From: Parazoarcus communis SWub3 = DSM 12120
Lineage (GTDB): Bacteria; Pseudomonadota; Gammaproteobacteria; Burkholderiales; Rhodocyclaceae
Direction of reading: 5' to 3'
DNA: 42,423 bases
NCBI RefSeq assembly: GCF_003226565.1
Contig: NZ_QKOE01000026.1
Coordinates: 1-42,423 of the forward strand
Below the pieces are notes generated by a model. It was given only the letters and a program-made list of their open reading frames with translations, was not told where the DNA came from and did not search any database. Both the position numbers and the translations under genes were made by a program. The number at the start of each line of letters is the position of its first letter. Positions within the stretch are counted from its first letter, which is position 1. Shown in pieces: positions 28,198-35,365 of the stretch.

Positions 28198-29240
28198 ACG
28201 CATTGCCCAGGCTCGACTTCATCTGGCCGCAACTGCTGTGGCTGCTATTGTTACTGCCGCTGCTGGTCCTGCTGTATGTGTGGCTGCTGCACCGGCGCAA
28301 GAAGGTCACCGTACGCTACGCCAACCTTGCCCTGGTGCGGGAGGCCATCGGTCGCAGCGCCGGCTGGCGCCGGCATCTGCCACCAATGCTGATGGGGCTT
28401 GCGCTGGCAACGCTGATCCTGGCCAGCGCCCGACCGACCGCGCTGCTCAGCCTGCCTTCGCAACAGGAGACCATCATCCTGGCGATGGACGTTTCGGGCA
28501 GCATGCGGGCCAATGATGTACAACCCAACCGTCTGGTGGCCGCGCAGGAGGCGGCCAAGGCCTTCATTGCCGCGCTGCCACGCAATGTCAGGGTTGGCGT
28601 CGTGCAGTTTGCGGGCACCGCGGCTGCGGTGCAGCTCCCCACCCACAGCCGTGAAGACGTCGTCGCCGCAATCGATCGTTTTCAACTGCAACGCGGCACC
28701 GCCACCGGCAGTGGCATCGTGCTGTCACTGGCCACGCTGTTCCCGGAGGCAGGCATCGACCTGTCGCAAATCACCGGCCAACGCGCCATGCCGCGCGCCG
28801 CCGATGCGCCCCCCAGCCCTGACTTCGTCCCGGTGGAACCGGGCTCCTATGGTTCCGCAGCCATCATCATGCTGACCGACGGCCGCGCCACCACCGGCCC
28901 CGACCCTCTTGAGGCCGCCCGCATGGCAGCCGAGCGCGGCGTGCGGGTATACACGGTGGGCATCGGCACCAAGGAGGGCGAAACAATCAGCTTCGAGGGC
29001 TGGTCGATGCGGGTACAGCTGGACGAGGAATCGCTGAAATCCATCGCCCAGATCACTCACGCCAACTACTTCTATGCCGGCACCGCCGAAGACTTGAAGC
29101 GGGTCTACGAAAGTCTCTCCACCCGCATCGCACTGGAGCGCAAGGAAACCGAGATCAGCGCGCTGCTCGCCGCGCTCGGCGCCCTGTTGATGCTGAGCGC
29201 GGCCGGGCTGTCGATCTGGTGGTTCGGCAGAATTGCCTGA
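28194..29240 (+). CDS. VWA-domain membrane protein (BatA-like)
   Basis: 348 residues. Two N-terminal membrane helices (about 10-32 and 61-78), a von Willebrand A domain with an intact MIDAS (DVSGSM, Asp99/Ser101/Ser103, and MLTDGRAT), and a C-terminal membrane helix. This matches the BatA/aerotolerance-type partner of MoxR. It would present the VWA domain to the periplasm for metal-dependent protein contacts. It converges with the acetate-kinase fusion gene 17 bp downstream. Confidence 0.92.
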   Translation: MNALPRLDFIWPQLLWLLLLLPLLVLLYVWLLHRRKKVTVRYANLALVREAIGRSAGWRRHLPPMLMGLALATLILASARPTALLSLPSQQETIILAMDVSGSMRANDVQPNRLVAAQEAAKAFIAALPRNVRVGVVQFAGTAAAVQLPTHSREDVVAAIDRFQLQRGTATGSGIVLSLATLFPEAGIDLSQITGQRAMPRAADAPPSPDFVPVEPGSYGSAAIIMLTDGRATTGPDPLEAARMAAERGVRVYTVGIGTKEGETISFEGWSMRVQLDEESLKSIAQITHANYFYAGTAEDLKRVYESLSTRIALERKETEISALLAALGALLMLSAAGLSIWWFGRIA

Positions 29241-29257
29241 TCACGGACGCGCCGTCC

Positions 29258-31582
29258 TCAGTAACGACTCTGGATTTCCTCGATGTAGCCGCGCATGCCT
29301 GTGCGGATGTTGGCCGCGTTGCCCTCGTCAGTGTCGATATGCATGGCCAGACGGAAGGCCGGATTCACCCGCACCACCACATCGCCGAAAATCAGCTCGC
29401 GCTCGCCCTCCACCCGCACCCGCACCACATAGTTGTCACGCACCCGGAAGCGCAGGGCGTCTTCGGGCGACATGTGGATGTGGCGTTGCGCGCAGATCAC
29501 GCCGCGCTCGATCGTGGTGCTACCGTACGGCCCTTCCAGCGTCAGCCCCGGGGTGTTGGCCAGATCCCCCGACTGGCGGATGGGTGGCTGCACACCAAGC
29601 TTGAACTGCTCGGTCATCGCGATCTCGACCTGGGTTTCCTTGCGCGTCGGCCCCAGCACCCGGACATTGGCGATCCGCCCCTTGGGGCCGACCAGATGCA
29701 CCTTCTCCGCACAGGCAAACTGCCCGGGCTGCGACAGTTCGTGCTCCGGCGTCAGCTGGTGACCGGGGCCAAACAGCTTCTCGACGTCGGCCTGCGCCAG
29801 ATGCACGTGGTGCGCCGAGATTTCGACCGGAATCGGCGCGTCGGCCTGATCCTGCTTCATCGCCACAATCAGCTCGTTGCGCTCGATTGCGCGCAAGGTC
29901 TCCCATGCCACCAGACGCTCGTCATCGTTGGCGATCACCAGCACAGTCACCGGCGAGTCGTCTGTCGAGATCACCTTGCAGGCACCCAGCGTACCCAGAT
30001 TGCGGTTTTTTTCCTCGTCGAGCTTGATGCCCATGTAGCCCAGCCCCTGGCAGGCCAGGCTGCGCACGGTGGCGCTGGTCTCACCGATGTCGCCGGTGAA
30101 GGTCAGTACATCAATACCCCCCATGGCCGCGACATAGGCGCCGATGTTCTTGCGTACCTGGTAGCAGAAGGCCTTGTGCGCCAACAGCGCGCGGTGATGC
30201 CCCTCGGCCGCGGCGGCCTCGATCTCGGCGATGTCGCTGGAGATGCCCGAGATGCCCTTCATGCCGCTTTCAGTATTGATCAGGTTGGACAGCTGATCCG
30301 GCGACATGCCGTGATGCTGGAGCAGATGGATCATGACGGCCGGATCGATGCTGCCCGAGCGGCTCGGCATGATCAGGCCGTCCGTCGGCGTCATGCCCAT
30401 GGTGGTGTCGACCGAGCGGCCGTGGTCGATCGCACACACCGACGCCCCGATGCCGAGGTGACAGGAAACGATCTCCAGTTCGCCCAGCGGGCGCTTGAGC
30501 ACCTCGGCCGCCTTCAGCGACACATAGCGGTGCGAGGTGCCATGAAAACCGTAGCGCCGGATACCATCCTGCTTGTACAGGTAGTAAGGCAGACCATAGA
30601 GATAGGCATAGGGCGGCAGGGTTTGATGGAAGGCGGTATCAAACACGGCCACATGCGCGACCCCAGGCAACTGCTGCATCGCCACCCGGATGCCATCGAC
30701 GTTGACCGGGTTGTGCAGCGGTGCGAACACCGACAATGCCTCGATATCGGCGATCACGGCCGGCGTGATCACCACCGAACTGGCAAACTTGCTGCCACCG
30801 TGCACCACACGGTGGCCCACGGCGGTCACGTCCTGCAGATGCAGCGCGAACGCATCGCCAAACAGCCGGGTGGTCTCCTGCATGACCAGAAACAAGTCGG
30901 CAAGCGGAAATGCCGGGCGCTCCAACGTGCGGGTATGCGGCCCCACCGATACACTGATCTTCGCGATGCGGTCATCGACGTTGTCGATGACACCGTGGAT
31001 GTCCGAACCCAGATCGCGGGTGTCGTAGATGCCAAAGTGAATCTGGCTGATGCCCACATTGAGCACCACGACCTTACCAGGAGTATCGGTGGCCAGCGAC
31101 AAGGCGTAGGGATCATCCGCATTGGCCAGCGCGCGGCGCTGCAGCTTGCCCGCATCCTGTGACATCGCCCGGGTGCGCTCGGTCAGCAGGCGCGACAGAT
31201 AGGCGACTGCCTTCGGGTTGGTCAGGATCTGGGTATGAAAGATCTCGCGCGGAATCATCAACACGAAACAACGACTACCGGCGATCACGTCGGCGGCGAT
31301 GCGCTCACCGGTCATCAGCGATAGCACGCCGAACACATCCCCCTCGCCCAGCTGACCGATCACCGAGCGCGTGCCCGTGTTGTCGGTGAGCGAAATCTCG
31401 GCCACGCCACTGACCACCACCCCGAGGAAGCGCCCCTCATCACCCGTCTCGATGATGGCCTCGTTGCCTTCGTAGGTTTCCAGCCGGGACGCCGCCACGA
31501 TCTCATCGACCCGGTCGGCCGAAAAGCTCTCGAACAGCCGAACCTGCTCAAGGAAGAACCGTTTCAGATCCGCATCACTCAT
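29258..31582 (-). CDS. Fusion protein: cyclic-nucleotide-binding + acetate kinase + PduL phosphotransacylase
   Basis: 774 residues in three parts. Residues 1-150 form a CRP-like cyclic-nucleotide-binding domain (GQLGEGDVFGVLSLMTGERIAADV). Residues 170-570 form an acetate/propionate-kinase domain, with GHRVVHGG (Arg258), FDTAFH (Asp315), FHGTSH (His347), CHLG (His375), SRSGSID (Arg408) and GDIGET (Glu501). Residues 583-774 form a PduL phosphate acyltransferase with zinc-site His pairs in SAHHVHL and QRHIHM and MHIDTDEGNAA. Together they could convert acyl-CoA to acyl-phosphate and then acid plus ATP, gated by a nucleotide. The kinase phosphate-binding residues are altered (NVGISQIHF for NxGSSSxK; CHLGIGAS with Ile378 for Asn). 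No DNA-binding domain is present. A palindrome overlaps its promoter. Confidence 0.93.
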   Translation of the reverse strand: MSDADLKRFFLEQVRLFESFSADRVDEIVAASRLETYEGNEAIIETGDEGRFLGVVVSGVAEISLTDNTGTRSVIGQLGEGDVFGVLSLMTGERIAADVIAGSRCFVLMIPREIFHTQILTNPKAVAYLSRLLTERTRAMSQDAGKLQRRALANADDPYALSLATDTPGKVVVLNVGISQIHFGIYDTRDLGSDIHGVIDNVDDRIAKISVSVGPHTRTLERPAFPLADLFLVMQETTRLFGDAFALHLQDVTAVGHRVVHGGSKFASSVVITPAVIADIEALSVFAPLHNPVNVDGIRVAMQQLPGVAHVAVFDTAFHQTLPPYAYLYGLPYYLYKQDGIRRYGFHGTSHRYVSLKAAEVLKRPLGELEIVSCHLGIGASVCAIDHGRSVDTTMGMTPTDGLIMPSRSGSIDPAVMIHLLQHHGMSPDQLSNLINTESGMKGISGISSDIAEIEAAAAEGHHRALLAHKAFCYQVRKNIGAYVAAMGGIDVLTFTGDIGETSATVRSLACQGLGYMGIKLDEEKNRNLGTLGACKVISTDDSPVTVLVIANDDERLVAWETLRAIERNELIVAMKQDQADAPIPVEISAHHVHLAQADVEKLFGPGHQLTPEHELSQPGQFACAEKVHLVGPKGRIANVRVLGPTRKETQVEIAMTEQFKLGVQPPIRQSGDLANTPGLTLEGPYGSTTIERGVICAQRHIHMSPEDALRFRVRDNYVVRVRVEGERELIFGDVVVRVNPAFRLAMHIDTDEGNAANIRTGMRGYIEEIQSRY

Positions 31583-31623
31583 CTCATTTCTCGCACGATT
31601 GCCTTGTGGGCTTGATTTGAGAG

Positions 31624-31652
31624 ATTATCATTGTGTTGCATTGCAGCAAAGC
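31624..31652 (-). promoter_or_regulatory. Promoter with palindromic operator for the acetate-kinase fusion
   Basis: The minus strand has a -10-like GATAAT (31629-31624), with GCTTTG 17 bp upstream as a weak -35. Between them lies TGCAATGCAA (31645-31636), a near-perfect palindrome that recurs at 32720. A bound protein would block RNA polymerase. The adjacent 31654-31685 segment carries three GTCAC/GTGAC boxes in alternating orientation. The rest of the 183-bp gap to the alpha/beta hydrolase has no gene. Confidence 0.45.
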
Positions 31653-31765
31653 GTCGTCACGTCCCCTGCGTGACCCAGGTGACGCATCAGATCACCGGAT
31701 ATGCCGATCACATCGCACGATACGCGGCAACGACCAACAGCACATAACACATCGAACCCCCAAAC

Positions 31766-32611
31766 ATGACCACCCATCCGCTGAAGATTCATCATCATCC
31801 CGCCGACAGTCCCAACGATCGCCCGCCACTGCTGTTTGTGCACGGCGGCTACACCCATGCGGGCAGCTGGCAGCAAAACTTCATCCCCTACTTCAACGCA
31901 CGGGGGTACGACTGCCATGCAATCGACCTCGCCGGCCATGGTCAGAGTGGCGGACAGGATCAACTGGACAACTTCGGTCTGGCGGACTACACCGAGGACC
32001 TGGCTCGCGCCATTGAGAGCCTGGCCGATACCCCGGTGCTGATCGGCCACTCGATGGGAACACTGGTCATCGACCGTTACCTGTCTTCAGCACACGCCCG
32101 CGCAGTGGCCGTCGCACTGCTTGCGCCGGTCCCGCCAACCGGCACCGGCGGCTCGGCCACGCGCCTGGCGCTGCAAGTGCCCGGGTTCTTTGAGGAGTTG
32201 CCAAACGCAGTCGGTGGCACCCCCACAGCCGACACCCTGCGCGTCATGGCCCAGGTGTATTTCTCGCCCGATCTCAGCCCGGAAGACATCGAGCGCTTCA
32301 TGCCCCTGATCGGTAACGAATCCGAGCATGCAGTTGCGGAAATGGTCACCCTGCCATTCCGCCCCGCAGGCCGGCGCCCCAAGCTGCCCGCGCTGGTCAT
32401 GAGCGGCAGTTGCGACGCCGTGTTTCCTGCTTCGATGCTGCACTTCACCGCAGCCATCTGGAACGCACGCTCGGTCATCGTCGAAGGCGCCGGCCATATG
32501 CTGATCCTCGACCCACAATGGCCCGTTGCAGCAGAAAAACTGCTCGAGTGGGTGGACAACCTGCCGGTCACCCACCCACCGGAAAGCCTCGTCGGCTGTA
32601 CCGGCTCCTGA
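31766..32611 (+). CDS. Alpha/beta-hydrolase fold protein
   Basis: A 281-residue hydrolase with the oxyanion HGG region (LLFVHGGYTHAGSW), nucleophile elbow GHSMG (Ser near residue 95) and a C-terminal acid-His pair (SGSCDAVFP, EGAGHMLILD). It is broadly similar to esterases and lysophospholipases; the substrate is not evident. It is divergent from the cNMP-AckA-PduL gene, and matching palindromes lie on both sides of it, which suggests shared control. No signal peptide, so cytoplasmic. Confidence 0.88.
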   Translation: MTTHPLKIHHHPADSPNDRPPLLFVHGGYTHAGSWQQNFIPYFNARGYDCHAIDLAGHGQSGGQDQLDNFGLADYTEDLARAIESLADTPVLIGHSMGTLVIDRYLSSAHARAVAVALLAPVPPTGTGGSATRLALQVPGFFEELPNAVGGTPTADTLRVMAQVYFSPDLSPEDIERFMPLIGNESEHAVAEMVTLPFRPAGRRPKLPALVMSGSCDAVFPASMLHFTAAIWNARSVIVEGAGHMLILDPQWPVAAEKLLEWVDNLPVTHPPESLVGCTGS

Positions 32612-32719
32612 CGATATCAAGCTCGCTCTCAGCGGCTCGGGTTGTCGACACGTCCGCGGCTTCGGGCTTATGCATATTTTTTACTTATACCGGGATAGAA
32701 ACATTCGAATGCGCTGATA

Positions 32720-32748
32720 TTGCATTGCAACACCTGTCTCGGTATTCT
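32720..32748 (+). promoter_or_regulatory. Promoter with TTGCATTGCAA palindrome for a small RNA
   Basis: TTGCAT (32720-32725) as -35, a 17-bp spacer and TATTCT (32743-32748) as -10 make a plausible sigma70 promoter. The -35 is part of a perfect 11-bp palindrome TTGCATTGCAA (32720-32730). The same core occurs upstream at 31636-31645. Transcription would start near 32755. Confidence 0.5.
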
Positions 32749-32754
32749 GCAGCT

Positions 32755-32817
32755 GTCTCCTCCACCCTCCTCCTTTGGTGTGGATTTAGCCCGAACCCGA
32801 AAGCGTTCGGGCTTTTC
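32755..32817 (+). ncRNA. Candidate small RNA with anti-Shine-Dalgarno loop
   Basis: About 60 nt are predicted between a promoter and a terminator. The first hairpin (32761-32784) pairs TCCAC+CC with GG+GTGGA around one bulged U and shows UCCUCCUUU in the loop, which is complementary to AGGAGGA ribosome sites. A second CUCC stretch lies just 5' of it. The second hairpin is the terminator. Small RNAs with C-rich loops aimed at ribosome binding sites are known in Burkholderia and Neisseria. There is no ORF here. Expression is not shown. Confidence 0.5.
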
Positions 32818-32820
32818 TTT
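32788..32820 (+). terminator. Rho-independent terminator
   Basis: AGCCCGAA (32788-32795) pairs perfectly with TTCGGGCT (32806-32813) across a 10-nt loop and is followed by TTTCTTTT. It serves the predicted small RNA, and any read-through from the alpha/beta hydrolase gene 177 bp upstream. Confidence 0.8.
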
Positions 32821-32964
32821 TGGTTGTCCGCCCGTTGATGTTCGGCGTGGTTCAGATCGCCGAAGGACGCCGACCTACCACAAGGCATGCAACAGCAACA
32901 CAGCCGAGACTCAGGAAATCAAGCATAAGGTGACCTGTAGGCCACGCGTTTCAGCTCACCGAGC

Positions 32965-33004
32965 AAAAAAACAACCCCTTCGCGGCATTGCACCACGAAG
33001 GGGT
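32965..33004 (-). terminator. Rho-independent terminator of the meta-cleavage operon
   Basis: On the minus strand ACCCCTTCG / CGAAGGGGT makes a 9-bp stem (33004-32996 and 32982-32974) with a 13-nt loop, followed by TGTTTTTTT. It lies 125 bp beyond the stop of the last operon gene. The segments 32821-32964 and 33005-33129 hold nothing else I can identify. Confidence 0.8.
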
Positions 33005-33129
33005 CAAACACGACCGACTAGGCGGGGAGGAGAGGAATCACGTCGGTCGAGAGAGAACATCGGTTGCCCCCCGACGTCCCATGCTTTCAAGGCCATCAAT
33101 ACGCCGGACGGACGCAAGCCGCATCGGCC

Positions 33130-33573
33130 TTATCGACGTTCGACATCGCCACTGATCGCCGTAGCGCGGGCACGTGCCTCGACCTCATCCTGGCGCAACA
33201 CACTCGCCGGCTCGCCACCAATGGCCCAATCCTGGGGCGCCACCCTGCGGCAACTGCCGCGGACAAGGTCGCGGCGGACACCGAGCGTGTCCACCAGCAG
33301 GTCGGTAAAGCCGGCCAGCAAGCGCTGGCGCTCGTCGAGCGGACGCCCTTCCAGCACGATGAAATCGAAGTACGGCGCGTGCAGCCCATTGTTCACGACC
33401 ACATCTCCCGCCACCGCAAACCGGCTCGCCCGGTGCGGCGTGATGAAGGCCCGCACCCGCTGCAGCGGCGCACCCAGCACTTCCGCGTACAGTCGGCTCG
33501 CCCCGATCAACAGGCGTTCGTCCTGTTCGGATGAAGTCATGCCTTCGACAAGATGGAAATTCACGACCGGCAT
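33130..33573 (-). CDS. Tautomerase-superfamily protein (two-domain, cis-CaaD-like size)
   Basis: 147 residues that begin MPVVNF, giving an N-terminal catalytic proline after Met removal. Two beta-alpha-beta units are visible. The second (YFDFIVLEGRPLDERQRLLAGFTDLL) ends in QDWAIGGEPAS, which resembles the 4-oxalocrotonate tautomerase C-terminus. The length matches fused tautomerases such as cis-3-chloroacrylic acid dehalogenase and malonate semialdehyde decarboxylase. Last gene of the operon, 19 bp after the SDR. It may isomerise a ring-cleavage intermediate, but the operon already has a true 4-OT. An ATG at 33573 was chosen over the open frame to 33624 because of the proline. Confidence 0.78.
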   Translation of the reverse strand: MPVVNFHLVEGMTSSEQDERLLIGASRLYAEVLGAPLQRVRAFITPHRASRFAVAGDVVVNNGLHAPYFDFIVLEGRPLDERQRLLAGFTDLLVDTLGVRRDLVRGSCRRVAPQDWAIGGEPASVLRQDEVEARARATAISGDVERR

Positions 33574-33592
33574 GATCTGTTCCCTCGGGTGT

Positions 33593-34360
33593 TCACGGCA
33601 GGCCGCGACGGCGGCCGGAGTCAAGCATCAGGCTCGAGCCCGTCATCGCATCCGCCTCCGGGTCCAGCAGCATGGAAACCGCCCAGGCCACTTGCTCCGC
33701 CGTGGTGAAGCGGCCAATGGACGAATCGGCGAGCATCTCGGCCAGCACTTCATCGACGGTGATGCCGCGCAGGGCCGCCCGGTCGGCAGCCACGCGACGC
33801 AGGCGCTCGGTGTCGGCGGGCCCCGGGGCAATCAGGTGCGCAGTGATGCCGCGCGAGCCGTAGGCCAGACTGAGCTGGCGTACCACGTTCATCAGCGCCG
33901 CATTGGCGACACCGGCCGCGGCGGCGTAAGCGGTTGGCTCGAAGCCGTAGTGGCCGCCGATGGCGACGATGCGCGAACCATCCACCAGCAGGCTATCCAC
34001 CGCCCGGGTCAGGCGCAGCAGGCCGCCGACCTTGATATTCACCGCATCCACCATCGTCGCCGTGGGCACGCTGAGGATGCCGCCGGCCACGCCAACGCCG
34101 GGGCCGTGCACCACCATCCGCACGGGCCGGTTCACCGCCGCAGAAATGGCTGCGATGGCGGAGTCGGAGGCGATGTCGGCAACGCAGGCGCGCAGGCCGG
34201 GCACCCTGTCCTGCAGGGCGGCAAGCGCATCGCCACTGCGGGCCACGGCGACGACGCCCAGCCCGGCGGCAGCGAGCCGTCCCACGATTGCATTGCCGAA
34301 GGCGCCGGTAGCGCCCACCACAACCGCGATCTCGTCGCGTTGCTGCACGTTGGCGTTCAT
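33593..34360 (-). CDS. SDR-fold protein lacking the catalytic Ser and Lys
   Basis: A 255-residue short-chain dehydrogenase/reductase fold with the cofactor motif GATGAFG (residues 16-22) and an SDR-like C-terminus (MTGSSLMLDSG). At the active site Tyr145 is present, but the Lys four residues on is Ala149 (YAAAA) and the usual Ser is Gly136. It therefore may bind NAD(P) without classical SDR catalysis. In catechol pathways SDRs usually act on dihydrodiols or alcohols. It lies 4 bp after catechol 2,3-dioxygenase, in the same operon. Confidence 0.8.
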   Translation of the reverse strand: MNANVQQRDEIAVVVGATGAFGNAIVGRLAAAGLGVVAVARSGDALAALQDRVPGLRACVADIASDSAIAAISAAVNRPVRMVVHGPGVGVAGGILSVPTATMVDAVNIKVGGLLRLTRAVDSLLVDGSRIVAIGGHYGFEPTAYAAAAGVANAALMNVVRQLSLAYGSRGITAHLIAPGPADTERLRRVAADRAALRGITVDEVLAEMLADSSIGRFTTAEQVAWAVSMLLDPEADAMTGSSLMLDSGRRRGLP

Positions 34361-34364
34361 TCGA

Positions 34365-35300
34365 TCACCCGGTCAGCACAGTCAGGAAACTCTCGCGGAC
34401 GACGTTGTCCTGAGCGAAAGTGGCATGACCCAGTTCGGTCGTGTCCCACGTAAGCGTCGGGGTGTCCGGGTAATGCACATAGCCGCCGGAGAAGACCTCG
34501 TTGCGATTACCCGACGGATCAAAAAAATAGATCGTCATGCCGCGGGTCACGCCGTGCCGGTTGGGGCCCACGTCCACCGGGATGCGATACTTTCCGATCA
34601 GGTCGGCGGCGTGGATCACGTCGGATTCCGACTCGAGCAGGAAAGACACGTGATGGAAGCGCCCCGGCGTCGGCTGCAGCACGAAGGCGATATCGTGGGG
34701 TTTGGTCGAGCAGCTCAGGAACAGCGCCAGTGACTGCCCGCCCTCCGCATCGATCAGGCGCTCGCTGAGGTCGAAGCCGAACACCTCGCGGAACAGGCGT
34801 GCCGACTCGTCGATATTCACCCCGCCAAGCAGCGCGTGATCCAGCCGGTTGATGCGGAAGCCACGGATCACGCCTTCGTCGGGCAGTACCCCCGGATTGC
34901 GCACGCCAAGGCTGTTGCCGATCTGCTCCTTGTGCGCATAGAGCTGCATGAGATGGCCGCTGGGCAGCATGAACTGCAGGCGGCGCCCGCTCTTCGGATA
35001 GACCCCCGCCGCGATGCGCTCGACCTGCAGGCCGAAGGCGCGGATCTTCGGCTCCAGCTCGTCGAGCGTGGCATCGTCGAAGACCTTGAAGGCGAAGTAA
35101 TCCATGCCCGACGAATCCGCCTCGCGCAGCACCAGGCAGTGGTGGTCATGCTCGTCCCAGGCCTTGAAGTAGACCTGCCCGGCGGCGTCGGTCATGACCT
35201 CGTGCAGGCCCATGCGCTTGCCGTAATGCTCGCGGGCTTCGCCCATGTCGAGCACGCGTACTGCGACTTCGCCGAGGCGAAGCAATCCTCTGAGTGCCAT
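34365..35300 (-). CDS. dmpB: Catechol 2,3-dioxygenase (extradiol, XylE/DmpB type)
   Basis: A 311-residue type I extradiol dioxygenase that opens catechol next to the hydroxyls to give 2-hydroxymuconate semialdehyde. Fe(II) ligands are His155 (RLDHALL), one of His216/His217 (RFHHVSF) and Glu268 (GNRNEVF). The signature YFFDPSGNRNEVF and segments matching XylE (RVLDM, YFKAWDE, LVLREAD, GMDYFAFKV) are clear. Unusually it is near the end of the operon, after the lower-pathway genes. The dmpB name follows the phenol-type meta pathway; xylE is the equivalent. Confidence 0.95.
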   Translation of the reverse strand: MALRGLLRLGEVAVRVLDMGEAREHYGKRMGLHEVMTDAAGQVYFKAWDEHDHHCLVLREADSSGMDYFAFKVFDDATLDELEPKIRAFGLQVERIAAGVYPKSGRRLQFMLPSGHLMQLYAHKEQIGNSLGVRNPGVLPDEGVIRGFRINRLDHALLGGVNIDESARLFREVFGFDLSERLIDAEGGQSLALFLSCSTKPHDIAFVLQPTPGRFHHVSFLLESESDVIHAADLIGKYRIPVDVGPNRHGVTRGMTIYFFDPSGNRNEVFSGGYVHYPDTPTLTWDTTELGHATFAQDNVVRESFLTVLTG

Positions 35301-35365
35301 CTCTTGTCTCCGTTATGTGCTTGTTGCCTGCGCGGGGTATCTGCGTGGACACCCCGTCGTTTCCG

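Noticed and set aside
29219-31162. 647-codon plus-strand ORF opposite the acetate-kinase fusion
   Set aside because: Composition typical of an antisense frame; the minus-strand protein has clear motifs throughout.
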